NCBI RefSeq assembly: GCF_003026815.1
Contig: NZ_PYOG01000005.1
Span: 163,906-227,905 of the forward strand
Reading direction: 5' to 3'
Length of the DNA stretch: 64,000 nt
Source: Photobacterium damselae
Lineage (GTDB): Bacteria; Pseudomonadota; Gammaproteobacteria; Enterobacterales; Vibrionaceae
In this document: positions 48,520-57,602 of the stretch, piece by piece
Layout of the letters: each line of letters starts with the position of its first letter
Position numbering within the stretch: the stretch's first letter is position 1
Position numbers and translations under genes: made by a program
Notes under the pieces: generated by a model
Seen by the model: the letters and a program-made list of their open reading frames with translations, nothing else
Database searches by the model: none
What the model was told of the DNA's origin: nothing

Positions 48520-49752
48520 CTAAGAGATAGAAGTGTGAGATGTAGAAACACTCTGTTTTGGTAGCCAAACAGAAATAATTGTTGTTAATACCAAAAACAC
48601 TACCGATACCCATAAACAAGCAACAAAACCCTGAGTTTGATAGATCCAGCCGGATAAAAGGGTACCCATTAAACGCCCCATTGCATTAGCCATATAATAG
48701 AAACCCACATCTAAGCTGACGCCATCTTCTTTGGCATAGCTAACAATCAAATACGAATGTAATGATGAGTTAACCGCGAAAATGGCACCAAAAATCATAA
48801 GGCCCAATGCAATAGTGATTTGAGGAGAAAGGTTAAAGGTGACAAGAAGCGCAATCAGAGCAGTTACGGTTGCTAGCAAGCCAGCCCAGCCCATTGCAGC
48901 TCGACCATCGGGTGTTTTACCTTGTGCTTTTCCAGTAACCTTAGGAGCAAGGGTTTGAACAATACCATATCCAATGATCCAAAGAGCAATAAAGCCACCA
49001 ACCCAGAGATGATCCCAACCAAATACTTGACCAAGGTAGATAGGTAGAGCAATAACAAACCAAACATCACGAGCGCCAAATAGAAACATTCGAGCCGCAG
49101 ATAAAATATTCACACTCGGGCTTTTTGAGAAAATCTGACTGAATTTCACTTTTTGCTTAGCTTTGCCTAAATCTCCTTTTAAATAGCAGAGACTAAGGAT
49201 AAATACCGCAAGTAAAACGCCCGCCATCGCTATAACCGCACCAGAAAAACCTAACCATGACAAAAGGAAACCGCCTAAAAAGAAGCCCGCACCTTTTAAA
49301 GCATTTTTAGAGCCTGTCAGAATGGCAATCCATTTATAGAGGGCGCCCTGTTCGCCACTTGGTACCAATGTTTTAATGGCGCTTTTGGCACTCATTTTAT
49401 TGAGATCTTTAGCAATACCTGAGATTGCTTGCGCGAGCATGACCCAAATTACCGTTAACATATCAGTGGGCACTGCAAGCATACTCAATGCAATTATTTG
49501 TAGCGCCAACCCGATATTCATAGTGCGATTTAGACCAAGTTTGGCTCCCAACCAACCACCAATCAAGTTAGTAATCACCCCAAAAAACTCATAGAACAAG
49601 AATAAAGAGGCGATTTCTAATGGCGAATAACCTAGCTGATGAAAATACAGCACCACCAGCATACGTAAAGCGCCATCGGTAACGGTAAAATTCCAATAAT
49701 TAAATGTCACCAACATGTATTGACGAACATTAGCAGGAATGGTTGAGAACAT
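48520..49752 (-). CDS. arsJ: ArsJ-type MFS exporter
   Basis: About 410 residues with 12 membrane segments. The sequence RQYMLVTFNYWNFTVTDGALR and the intracellular stretch GIAKDLNKMSAKSAIK are characteristic of ArsJ, which exports 1-arseno-3-phosphoglycerate made by a dedicated GAPDH. The gapdh gene 0.6 kb upstream supports this. ATG 49752 is used; a TTG at 49758 is possible. Third gene of the gapdh-phosphatase-arsJ unit. Confidence 0.9.
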   Translation of the reverse strand: MFSTIPANVRQYMLVTFNYWNFTVTDGALRMLVVLYFHQLGYSPLEIASLFLFYEFFGVITNLIGGWLGAKLGLNRTMNIGLALQIIALSMLAVPTDMLTVIWVMLAQAISGIAKDLNKMSAKSAIKTLVPSGEQGALYKWIAILTGSKNALKGAGFFLGGFLLSWLGFSGAVIAMAGVLLAVFILSLCYLKGDLGKAKQKVKFSQIFSKSPSVNILSAARMFLFGARDVWFVIALPIYLGQVFGWDHLWVGGFIALWIIGYGIVQTLAPKVTGKAQGKTPDGRAAMGWAGLLATVTALIALLVTFNLSPQITIALGLMIFGAIFAVNSSLHSYLIVSYAKEDGVSLDVGFYYMANAMGRLMGTLLSGWIYQTQGFVACLWVSVVFLVLTTIISVWLPKQSVSTSHTSIS

Positions 49753-49801
49753 AGTCAAAAAACCTAATTATGATATTTCAAATGCTGGATTCTGTGCGCG
49801 A

Positions 49802-50305
49802 TTATTGCTTTACGTTTGCCAATTGCTGAACATAGTGTTGTTGATCAGCAAGGGTAAACGCATTTGGCCTTAATGCTTGAACTTGTTCAATAATCGTGTC
49901 GATATTCCATCCATATTCCAATAACAAGTGAGCAGCCAACAAACCTGTACGACCCGAACCACCCATACAGTGCAACATAACATTGTCTTGATTTTCAATA
50001 ACTTGATGCAATTGAGAAGATACCGCTTGCCATTGAGTAACGAAATGTTCATCGGGTACCGCATCATCATCAATAGGTAAAGAAAACCATTTCATACCGA
50101 GTTCTTGGGCTTTCTCCCCCAGCAAGCCAACTCCTTTGCTCTCTAGCTCAGCTTGGCTTAATGCGGTCACAATGGCTTTCACACCTTGCTGCTTTAATTG
50201 TTGTAAAGACGCATCAAGCGATACCCCTTTTGTTCCTGGGCACGGAGTAAGAACCAATTGCCCTTTTGCTTTATCTACGGGTAAAAACCATACCGGATGT
50301 TCCAT
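49802..50305 (-). CDS. Dual-specificity/tyrosine phosphatase in the arsenate operon
   Basis: A 167-residue cysteine phosphatase. The P-loop HCMGGSGRTG fits HCx5R; an acidic stretch IDDDAVPDE before it may hold the general acid. It resembles the CDKN3-like phosphatases. AGGAG precedes the ATG. It sits between the gapdh and arsJ genes (62 and 49 bases), suggesting a role in handling arsenylated or phosphorylated metabolites or proteins; that role is inference. Confidence 0.82.
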   Translation of the reverse strand: MEHPVWFLPVDKAKGQLVLTPCPGTKGVSLDASLQQLKQQGVKAIVTALSQAELESKGVGLLGEKAQELGMKWFSLPIDDDAVPDEHFVTQWQAVSSQLHQVIENQDNVMLHCMGGSGRTGLLAAHLLLEYGWNIDTIIEQVQALRPNAFTLADQQHYVQQLANVKQ

Positions 50306-50367
50306 TATCTCTTTCTCCTAAGATCATGATTTTATCGAGTTTATACTATTTTTTATGCTCTTTTGTA

Positions 50368-51381
50368 TTATTGTATTTTATCTGCTAAACCAACTTTACG
50401 AACCAATTCAGCTGTGCGCGTTGCATATCCCATTTCATTATCGTACCAAGCATAGATTTTCACCATTCGCCCATTCACCACCATGGTTGAAAGTGCATCA
50501 ACAACGGTCGAACGCTGCTCCCCTTTATAATCGATAGAGACTAAGGGACGAGCTTCAAAACCTAAGATGCCCGATAGCTCATTGTCAGCAGCTTGCTGTA
50601 GCAATGTATTGATCTCATCAACACTCGTCTCTTCAGCCAGGTTAAAAATAATGTCGGTCATGGAAGCATTAGCAAGCGGTACACGAACAGCATGGCCATC
50701 AATTTTGCCATCAAGTTCAGGGAAAATATCGATAATGGCTTTGGCAGAACCCGTTGTGGTTGGAATTAAGCTCATACCACAAGCGCGAGCACGACGAAGA
50801 TCTTTATGCGGTGCATCTAAAATAGTTTGTGTATTTGTTAAATCATGAATTGTCGTAAAAGAAGATTGCTCAATGGTAAAGTGCTCATTGATCACTTTGA
50901 CGATTGGAGCAATACAGTTGGTTGTGCATGATGCCGCAGTCACTATAGTGTGTTTCTCCGGCTCAAATAGGTTGTCATTAACACCAACCACAATATTTTG
51001 TACATCAGGATGTTTAACAGGGGCTGAGACGACAACTCGCTTTACACCCTGCGCAATATATTGATCGAGCAATGCTTTATTACGATGAACACCTGTTGCT
51101 TCTAACACGACATCGCAACCAGACCAATCTACAGCCGTAATCTCTTTTTCTTGGCTACAAGTGATGGCTTTGCCGTTAATAAGCATTGTCTGACCATCAA
51201 CAGCAACAGTCTTATTCCATCGACCTTGAACTGAATCAAACTCTAATAAGTGAGCTAAGGTTGCTGTATCGCCGGCTACATCATTAATTTGAACAACTTC
51301 AATCTCCGGCCAATCAAATGCAGCGCGCATCGTTAAACGACCAATACGTCCAAAACCATTAATACCCACTTTTATCGTCAT
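50368..51381 (-). CDS. ArsJ-associated glyceraldehyde-3-phosphate dehydrogenase
   Basis: A 337-residue class I GAPDH: NAD-binding GINGFGRIGR, catalytic cysteine in AASCTTNCIAPIVKV, substrate-binding THDLTNTQ and ending WYDNEMGYATRT. In ArsJ operons this enzyme uses arsenate in place of phosphate to make 1-arseno-3-phosphoglycerate for export. First gene after its own promoter; GGAG precedes the ATG. Housekeeping GAPDH would usually lie elsewhere and have a different context. Confidence 0.9.
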   Translation of the reverse strand: MTIKVGINGFGRIGRLTMRAAFDWPEIEVVQINDVAGDTATLAHLLEFDSVQGRWNKTVAVDGQTMLINGKAITCSQEKEITAVDWSGCDVVLEATGVHRNKALLDQYIAQGVKRVVVSAPVKHPDVQNIVVGVNDNLFEPEKHTIVTAASCTTNCIAPIVKVINEHFTIEQSSFTTIHDLTNTQTILDAPHKDLRRARACGMSLIPTTTGSAKAIIDIFPELDGKIDGHAVRVPLANASMTDIIFNLAEETSVDEINTLLQQAADNELSGILGFEARPLVSIDYKGEQRSTVVDALSTMVVNGRMVKIYAWYDNEMGYATRTAELVRKVGLADKIQ

Positions 51382-51421
51382 CTTATGTTCTCCACTTATT
51401 ACCTAATCAATATTCGACAAA

Positions 51422-51471
51422 CCATATATATGGAATATCGTATATATACTTTTTTTAGGCTAACTTGTCAT
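51422..51471 (-). promoter_or_regulatory. Promoter and paired palindromes of the gapdh-arsJ unit
   Basis: On the minus strand ATGACA (51471-51466), a 17-base spacer and TATATA (51448-51443) form a good sigma-70 promoter. Two palindromes lie over the -10 and start region: GTATATATAC (51449-51440) and CCATATATATGG (51433-51422), with centres about 17 bases apart. This is a likely operator for the ArsC-ArsR fusion encoded upstream; binding is inferred. Confidence 0.6.
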
Positions 51472-51492
51472 CATTTTTATTAATACATAAAT

Positions 51493-51532
51493 AAAAAAGG
51501 CCTGTTAATGACATAGCACTAACAAGCCTTTT
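51493..51532 (-). terminator. Terminator between the arsC-arsR fusion and gapdh
   Basis: AAAAGGC-TTGTTA with TAACA-GGCCTTTTTT on the minus strand. It separates the fusion gene from the gapdh-arsJ unit. Confidence 0.8.
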
Positions 51533-51554
51533 CGCAACATTAAAGAACCTATTT

Positions 51555-52307
51555 TTAGTTTTTTTTCTTTATGCCTAAGTGACGCAGCAGTTTTTTCTCG
51601 TGATTGATAATATCTGGATTACCCGTTCTTACTGTGTCTAACGTATGTTTAATCCATATTGGTAGCTGATTAGATAATTGATAGAAAATCCATAAACCTT
51701 GGCGTTCTATCTGCAAAATACCGCTATCTCTTAACAGAGCAAGATGACGAGAAACTTTAGGCTGACTTACTTCCAATACCGAGGTTAAATCAGAAACGGA
51801 AAGCGCTTTTTCATCAACCAGTAACATTAAAATTCGTAAACGGAGTGGATCACTCATGACTTTAAACAGTTCAACAGGTCCCAAAACATCACTTGAGTCT
51901 TCACCGTTTAATAATAAGAAAAGTGCGATACGCCCTTTTAGCTCATTGAATACTCGTCGAAAGCCATCAATGCCTTCTTCAGATTTTGGGTCTTTAAAAT
52001 CCCAATGAATAAACGCTTCAGAATCATCAAAGAATGCACACTCGTTATTGGCTTTATCGCAGAGTGTGATCACGACATCAAAATGTTGATCTTGATATTC
52101 ATCCACTGATTGACTGATAAGATCATCACTATCAATACCGTTTTCAGCCAATACTATCGCGACCCGATGATCCACACCCTCGGGTTTTACACCTGCGCTG
52201 GCCACTTGATAAGTGATATTTTGCTCTCGACACATATGGCGCATTAAGCCTTCAGCTAACTGAGAGCGTGCTGAATTACCGGTACATAAAAATAAAATAC
52301 GTTTCAC
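51555..52307 (-). CDS. Arsenate reductase (LMW-PTP type) fused to ArsR-family repressor
   Basis: 250 residues from GTG 52307 (TTG 52313 is possible but worse spaced from AGAG). Residues about 1-135 are a thioredoxin-linked ArsC: P-loop CTGNSAR with C8 and R14, and the second cysteine pair C83/C90 spaced as in the staphylococcal enzyme, then HWDFKDPK. Residues about 140-225 are an ArsR winged helix (LFKVMSDPLRLRILMLLV and SQPKVSRHLALLRDSG). The ArsR part reads ALSVSDLTSVL where ELCVCDLC is expected and has no cysteine at all. It may sense through the ArsC part. Confidence 0.9.
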   Translation of the reverse strand: MKRILFLCTGNSARSQLAEGLMRHMCREQNITYQVASAGVKPEGVDHRVAIVLAENGIDSDDLISQSVDEYQDQHFDVVITLCDKANNECAFFDDSEAFIHWDFKDPKSEEGIDGFRRVFNELKGRIALFLLLNGEDSSDVLGPVELFKVMSDPLRLRILMLLVDEKALSVSDLTSVLEVSQPKVSRHLALLRDSGILQIERQGLWIFYQLSNQLPIWIKHTLDTVRTGNPDIINHEKKLLRHLGIKKKN

Positions 52308-52364
52308 AATCAATCTCTAATGGACTGTAATAGTTATCCCCTGTGCTGGGACTGACATCCTATC

Positions 52365-53432
52365 TTATTTTTTGTCTTTTTGCTGAGCTATGTTTAACCA
52401 ATTAACGATTTGATTTAATACTAAAGGGCTGCTCAGAAGTCCTAAATGCGTCACTTTTTCAGCCAGAAATCGATGCGATTCCCCGTACCCTAAGCCAACC
52501 AAACCACTTTCACTCATTCCCCAAGCACTTGTAACAGGAACTAACCCATCTCCAATAAGATGTAACTGTTGATCAACTCGGCGACTTGTAACGCATGAGG
52601 CAATGGCATAACACTGGACATGTTCAGGCAGTTCCGATCTCTTTTTGGGTGGATTGGGCGGTAAATATTTATCTAGCTTGGGATCTCTATCTTGAGTCCA
52701 ATCTTGATGAATAATATAACCACAGCTCAGATCACGAGTACCATCACTACGAATATCGGCTAATTGATTCAATAGCTTAAAAGTCGCTTTTTGCTTAACA
52801 TTATCATCAATCCAATTTGCCATTTCAGCCAGTGGCGCACCGTTATGCGGGGTGCCAAGAGTAATGAATGACGTTAGTTGTGAAAGCCAGTTTAATTGAT
52901 GTTCTTTCGCATAATAACAGGCACTGCGGGTCACTAATCCCCCCATACTGTGACCAATAATAACCAACTCTTCAATCGCGACAGGCCAAGCTTGTAATAA
53001 CTTCTCTAATCGAAACGCAAACTCTTCACCGTTTAAAGAGATATGTTTACCTGTGTTGTAATTTAAATAAATCGGAGAATAACCGTAGGCCTTCAATGCT
53101 TGTCCATGATCATGCTGCTGATAAAGCCACTGTTTATCTGACATGCACCAACCATGGACACAGACTACAACTTTATTACTTAAATTCGGGTACTGTTTAC
53201 TAAGCACATTTGTTTGATCGCTTAATACTTGGTCCTGATCGGTGAGTGCCATCGTGATGGCATAAGGACTATTACGAGCGGCTAACTTATCCCCCATCAT
53301 GCCATTAAAAGCAGCCAATACAATATCGTTACTAACCGATGGTAAAAGCATATCAATTTTATCTTTCCACTCTTGGCTCTGATTTTGCCAATGAGTGCGC
53401 CATTGATTAAACAGCGACTGAGGTGATTTCAT
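52365..53432 (-). CDS. Alpha/beta hydrolase (lipase-like)
   Basis: About 355 residues from ATG 53432, preceded by GAGGAATC; the frame is open to 53486. Oxyanion region CVHGWCMSD, nucleophile elbow GHSMGG, later conserved LGTPHNGAPL, and probable catalytic His in GESHRF. No signal peptide is visible, so it is cytoplasmic. The start overlaps the end of the GMC oxidoreductase gene by 26 bases, showing co-transcription. Substrate is probably an ester or lipid. Confidence 0.78.
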   Translation of the reverse strand: MKSPQSLFNQWRTHWQNQSQEWKDKIDMLLPSVSNDIVLAAFNGMMGDKLAARNSPYAITMALTDQDQVLSDQTNVLSKQYPNLSNKVVVCVHGWCMSDKQWLYQQHDHGQALKAYGYSPIYLNYNTGKHISLNGEEFAFRLEKLLQAWPVAIEELVIIGHSMGGLVTRSACYYAKEHQLNWLSQLTSFITLGTPHNGAPLAEMANWIDDNVKQKATFKLLNQLADIRSDGTRDLSCGYIIHQDWTQDRDPKLDKYLPPNPPKKRSELPEHVQCYAIASCVTSRRVDQQLHLIGDGLVPVTSAWGMSESGLVGLGYGESHRFLAEKVTHLGLLSSPLVLNQIVNWLNIAQQKDKK

Positions 53433-55038
53433 CCGATTCCTCAAAAATATTATCTTGTAAAATAAGATCCGATGCTTTTTCTGCAATCATAATGGTCGGG
53501 GCATTTGTATTCCCCCCGATTAAGGTTGGCATAATAGAAGCATCAACGACTCTTAACTGATCTATCCCCCGAACACGTAAGCAACTGTCTACTACTGCCG
53601 CTTTATCATTTCCCATCTTACAAGTCCCTACTGGGTGATAAATTGACTCTGCTTTTTGACGAATAAAGGATCTTAATTCATCATCTGTCGCCACCTCTTT
53701 TCCTGGAAAAGCTTCTTTGCCTCGATAATGGTCAAACGCTTTCTGAGCCAATATTTGGCGCGATACTTTAAGGCCTTTTAGCATGACTTCAATATCATCA
53801 GGATGACTTAAATAATTGGGTTGTAGAATCGGTGGGCTCTGCGGATTGCTGTCTCGGAGCATCAACACACCACGGCTTTTTGGACGTAAACAACAAGCAT
53901 GAAGAGAATAACCATGTTTGACAGTTTGTAATAAATCCAAACCATGATTATCTAAAAAACAAGGTGAAAAATGAAACTGAACATCGGGTTTATCGAGCCC
54001 GTCATCAGTTTTTAAAAAACCTCCCGCTTCTGCAACATTAGTGGTGAAATTACCTTGCCTAAATAGCCAATAATCAAACGCCCCTTTAATAGCACGCAGC
54101 ATGGCAATAGGAGAAAAGCCGACAGAATGGAATGTTCTTTCACGGGTAACCACTAAAATATCGAGATGATCTTGCAGATTTTGTCCCACTCCGGGAAGAT
54201 CAGCCACACATTCGATACCATGTGCATTAAGATGTTCTTTATCACCAATACCAGACAGCATTAGAAGTTGAGGACTGTTTATTGCTCCGCCACTTAAAAT
54301 GACTTCTTTACGAGCATGAACCGCTTTTATTTCACCTCCTTGTTGATACTCGACACCAACAGCAACACCATTATCGATTAAGACTTTATTCACCATAGCA
54401 TTTGTTATTATGGTTAAATTATCTCTGGTCTCAGCTTCTCGTAAATAGGCGACAGCACTGCTACAACGTTGACCATTTTTTTGTGTCACTTGATAAAAAC
54501 CAACCCCCTCTTGTTGCTGGCCATTAAAGTCATCGTTATAACGTAAACCGGCTTGTTTAGCGGCTTTGATAAAGGCTTGAGAAAGTGGATTTTTAATACG
54601 CAATTCCGAAACATGCAACGGGCCATTGCTGCCATGATAAATATCTTCACCAAATTCTTGATGCTCAGCTTTACGAAAATAAGGCAAAACATCCTGGTAA
54701 CTCCAACCTGCGTTACCTAATGATGCCCAATGATCATAATCGGATGCGTGGCCTCGAATATAACACATCGCGTTTGATGAACTGCTACCTCCTAACGTTT
54801 TACCTCGTGGCCAAAATAGTTTTCGTTCATTAAGGGCAGGTTCTGGCTCGGTATAATAACGCCAATTCATTACCTTGGAGTGCATCATACCAATAAGTCC
54901 TAGAGGGACATGAATCATTGGGTGTTTATCTTGAGGTCCGGCTTCAATTAAACACACCTTGTTATGAGAATTTGCTGATAGACGATTAGCAAGAACGCAC
55001 CCAGCAGATCCAGCCCCGACAATAATATAATCGAACAT
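53407..55038 (-). CDS. GMC-family FAD oxidoreductase (choline/alcohol dehydrogenase type)
   Basis: About 543 residues from ATG 55038, which has GGAGGG just upstream. N-terminal FAD-binding FDYIIVGAGSAGCVLANRL, GMC signature 1 near GKTLGGSSSSNAM, signature 2 GGAINSPQLLMLSGIG, and C-terminal HPVGTCKMG with the catalytic histidine. BetA-type choline dehydrogenase is the common annotation, but betB, betI and a choline transporter are missing. Overlap with a lipase-like gene and nearby lipid genes suggests oxidation of a long-chain alcohol instead; substrate is inference. Confidence 0.82.
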   Translation of the reverse strand: MFDYIIVGAGSAGCVLANRLSANSHNKVCLIEAGPQDKHPMIHVPLGLIGMMHSKVMNWRYYTEPEPALNERKLFWPRGKTLGGSSSSNAMCYIRGHASDYDHWASLGNAGWSYQDVLPYFRKAEHQEFGEDIYHGSNGPLHVSELRIKNPLSQAFIKAAKQAGLRYNDDFNGQQQEGVGFYQVTQKNGQRCSSAVAYLREAETRDNLTIITNAMVNKVLIDNGVAVGVEYQQGGEIKAVHARKEVILSGGAINSPQLLMLSGIGDKEHLNAHGIECVADLPGVGQNLQDHLDILVVTRERTFHSVGFSPIAMLRAIKGAFDYWLFRQGNFTTNVAEAGGFLKTDDGLDKPDVQFHFSPCFLDNHGLDLLQTVKHGYSLHACCLRPKSRGVLMLRDSNPQSPPILQPNYLSHPDDIEVMLKGLKVSRQILAQKAFDHYRGKEAFPGKEVATDDELRSFIRQKAESIYHPVGTCKMGNDKAAVVDSCLRVRGIDQLRVVDASIMPTLIGGNTNAPTIMIAEKASDLILQDNIFEESDEITSVAV

Positions 55039-55246
55039 ACGCCCTCCATGAGCAACAAAATTCAATATTTACAACAACTTCTATAACAAACAAATGATAA
55101 ATAAGGATAATATATTTACTTTTATAAATTTAACTATAGAAAAATAAGTGATCCATGCATTATTTTTATAGATTAATTACAGACAAAAAAGATTATTGCG
55201 TTAAAGTAAAACATAAGAAACAAAAAGCATAAAAAGGAACTTTAAT

Positions 55247-55513
55247 ATGTCTAATTTACAAGCCCAATTTGAACAAGCACAAGCAGATGTTAAACAACTG
55301 ACTCAACGTCCTACTAATGATGAACTGCTTAGCCTGTATGCCTTATTTAAACAAGCAACCGAAGGCGATGTTCATGGTAAACGCCCAGGTCTTTTTGACC
55401 TTAAAGGCGGTGCAAAATATGCGGCTTGGGAAGAGCTAAAAGGAATGAGCCAAGAAGATGCCCAAACCCAATACGTTGATAAAGTCAGTCAACTAAGCCA
55501 AGTTTACGCTTAA
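55247..55513 (+). CDS. Acyl-CoA-binding protein
   Basis: 88 residues, the normal ACBP length. Helix-2 motif LYALFKQATEGDVHGKRPG and helix-3 motif KGGAKYAAWEELKGMS are diagnostic. It binds long-chain acyl-CoA in the cytoplasm, shielding and delivering it. AAGGAAC precedes the start. ACBP is mainly eukaryotic and patchy in bacteria. It is convergent to the wax ester synthase-like gene. Confidence 0.92.
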   Translation: MSNLQAQFEQAQADVKQLTQRPTNDELLSLYALFKQATEGDVHGKRPGLFDLKGGAKYAAWEELKGMSQEDAQTQYVDKVSQLSQVYA

Positions 55514-55597
55514 TACCTTTCCCTTATATACCCAACTTTTCCATATATCCAAGTGGTTTAAGGTATTCCGTTACTTATTATCTGAAATTAGGGGTAT

Positions 55598-55631
55598 AAG
55601 GCTCTTAAGTTTGTCACTAAGAGCCTTTTTT
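55598..55631. terminator. Terminator between acbP and the acyltransferase gene
   Basis: AAGGCTCTTA and TAAGAGCCTTTTTT. The stem is perfect and the T-run is on the + strand. Confidence 0.88.
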
Positions 55632-55659
55632 ATTGCCACCAATTTTTACCCATTCAAAG

Positions 55660-57342
55660 TTAAGCGCTTAACTCAACCTTCTTCTTAGTCTGCTTACGAG
55701 GTTTCGCCACTTTCTTTTTCACATCTTCATCATTAACCGCGACCAATTTAGGATCGAGCTTAATGGTATTTTCCAAAGCAGCTGTCAGTTGAGCTAATTG
55801 ACGCTCTAACTCTTCAACTCGTTGCATCTTCTGCTGATAAATAACATCAAAAGCACTGTCAGTCGGCCTCAATGACTCTCTTGCCGCCACGACAGCCATT
55901 TCTAAAGCAAGGGATTCTTCATCATGAAAACTTACCTGCTCACCAACAGCATCTATTGCGACATCCATCACTTCAGCTTCAAGATCGCCTAATGCTTCTT
56001 GCATGTATGAACCAATATCTTCAAAACCGGGTAATGATTGATTACAAGCAACCAAAGAGTAATGTAACATCCCTGCATAGCTGTAAAACGTTATATTAAG
56101 AGTCTGTCCAGGCATTAACAGTGAAACTGGATATTGAGCATCTACTTTTGCTCCCATAAAATAAGCCGTTGCTTTTTGCCCTGGCACATTTGAAATCAAT
56201 AAATTACTTGCTGGTGGTACAAAGCTGTTTAAGCCAAATTTACCGCTAATTAGTGAGACACCATTAACCAAAAATGAGTAGTTCACATAAGCATCTGGTG
56301 AGATATTCAACGCTTCATTTTTCAAATCGACGGTTGCACGTTGAATCGTTTCAAGCCGCTCTAATACCGTTAAATCACGTTTACCTAGCTCAACATGACC
56401 AATCGACATACGATTACTTTTGCTGCCGTCCCCTTCTTTACGTAAGTTAATTGGCATCATCGCCACCAACGGCTTACGAAGTGGAACCGCTCTATCATTT
56501 AGGTAGCGGTTTAATGCCTGATCACTAATTGCAAACAGCACATCATTTACCGATGCCCCCGTGATACTGCGAATATGATTGAGCTGAGCAAATGAAAACT
56601 TACCAGTACTCACTGCTCGACTGCGTTTAGGGCTAAGATTAAGTATGGTTTTAGGCGCAGTAAATGGCAATTTTAGATCACAATCGGCAATGTTAAGGGC
56701 TTTTAATGCCAATTTACTGCCTAATCGAAACATAGATGGAATGAGCGATAATTGTCTTGTGGCTTGAATCGCCGCTTTTGTTACTAGATCAGCTAAATGT
56801 TTTTCTTGTGCTCTTTCCTTCGCCGTTTTTGTTAAATCAAACTGCCACATCGGTTTATTAAACGACTCTTCCGGTGTTAGACCACAACTACGGTTAAAAA
56901 TAGAACTTGCTTTTATCCCATCAGCCATAGAGTGATGGATCTTTAAAACTAAAGCGACTTTATCATCTTGCAAACCGCCAATAATCCATACTTCCCACAT
57001 CGGCTTGCTACGATCTAAAGTTTGACCATGAATACGCCCTACCACTTTTTGTAATTGTTCTTCTGTTCCGGGCGATGGCAACATGGTAATACGCAGATGA
57101 TCATCTAAATTCACCGACTTTAATTGCTGCCAACTTGGTTTTCCAGTTATAGACCACTGTAGTCGCCAATTAAAAGGAGCGCTCACTTTAGTCTCTTGCA
57201 ATAAAGCAGCATAGAGATCTTGCGCATAGTGATGTTTATGCTCTTTGGGTGGATCAAGAACAACCAGACCAATAACATGCATTGGTGTTTGCTGCGACTC
57301 AAAAAACAAAAAACTAAAATCCAGTAGTGAAACACTTGGCAT
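55660..57342 (-). CDS. Wax ester synthase/diacylglycerol acyltransferase family protein
   Basis: About 560 residues from ATG 57342 (AGGA upstream; the frame is open to 57366). The WS/DGAT active-site motif HHxxxDG is present as IHHSMADG (H136, H137, D141, G142), with the N-terminal pattern FLFFESQQTPMHV and later NVPG. The C-terminal 80 residues are longer than usual, with a coiled-coil-like stretch and a lysine-rich end. It makes wax esters or triacylglycerol from acyl-CoA, and lies near ACBP and the GMC gene. Weak activity or another acceptor is possible. Confidence 0.88.
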   Translation of the reverse strand: MPSVSLLDFSFLFFESQQTPMHVIGLVVLDPPKEHKHHYAQDLYAALLQETKVSAPFNWRLQWSITGKPSWQQLKSVNLDDHLRITMLPSPGTEEQLQKVVGRIHGQTLDRSKPMWEVWIIGGLQDDKVALVLKIHHSMADGIKASSIFNRSCGLTPEESFNKPMWQFDLTKTAKERAQEKHLADLVTKAAIQATRQLSLIPSMFRLGSKLALKALNIADCDLKLPFTAPKTILNLSPKRSRAVSTGKFSFAQLNHIRSITGASVNDVLFAISDQALNRYLNDRAVPLRKPLVAMMPINLRKEGDGSKSNRMSIGHVELGKRDLTVLERLETIQRATVDLKNEALNISPDAYVNYSFLVNGVSLISGKFGLNSFVPPASNLLISNVPGQKATAYFMGAKVDAQYPVSLLMPGQTLNITFYSYAGMLHYSLVACNQSLPGFEDIGSYMQEALGDLEAEVMDVAIDAVGEQVSFHDEESLALEMAVVAARESLRPTDSAFDVIYQQKMQRVEELERQLAQLTAALENTIKLDPKLVAVNDEDVKKKVAKPRKQTKKKVELSA

Positions 57343-57602
57343 GGGTACATTCCTGTAGCAAAACAAAATCCAGATTTATTATCCAAATGAGTTCATAAAA
57401 AGTGACTCTGCTTTGAGAGTAGCAAGCAAAATTAGATCTCTCTTTCTAAAATCGACAGAGATCACGCAATTCTTTCATTTTCTCTCTTTAATAACATTCA
57501 TAAAATTAGAACGAACTGTCTATTTTTTCGACCTATAGTTACTGGGGTGATTATGATTTAAAAAGCAATGCTGCTTGTTGCTAAGTAATGTGAGAGCTAA
57601 CC

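Noticed and set aside
53407..55038. Choline-to-betaine operon
   Set aside because: No betB, betI or choline transporter adjoins the GMC gene; the partner gene is a lipase-like hydrolase.
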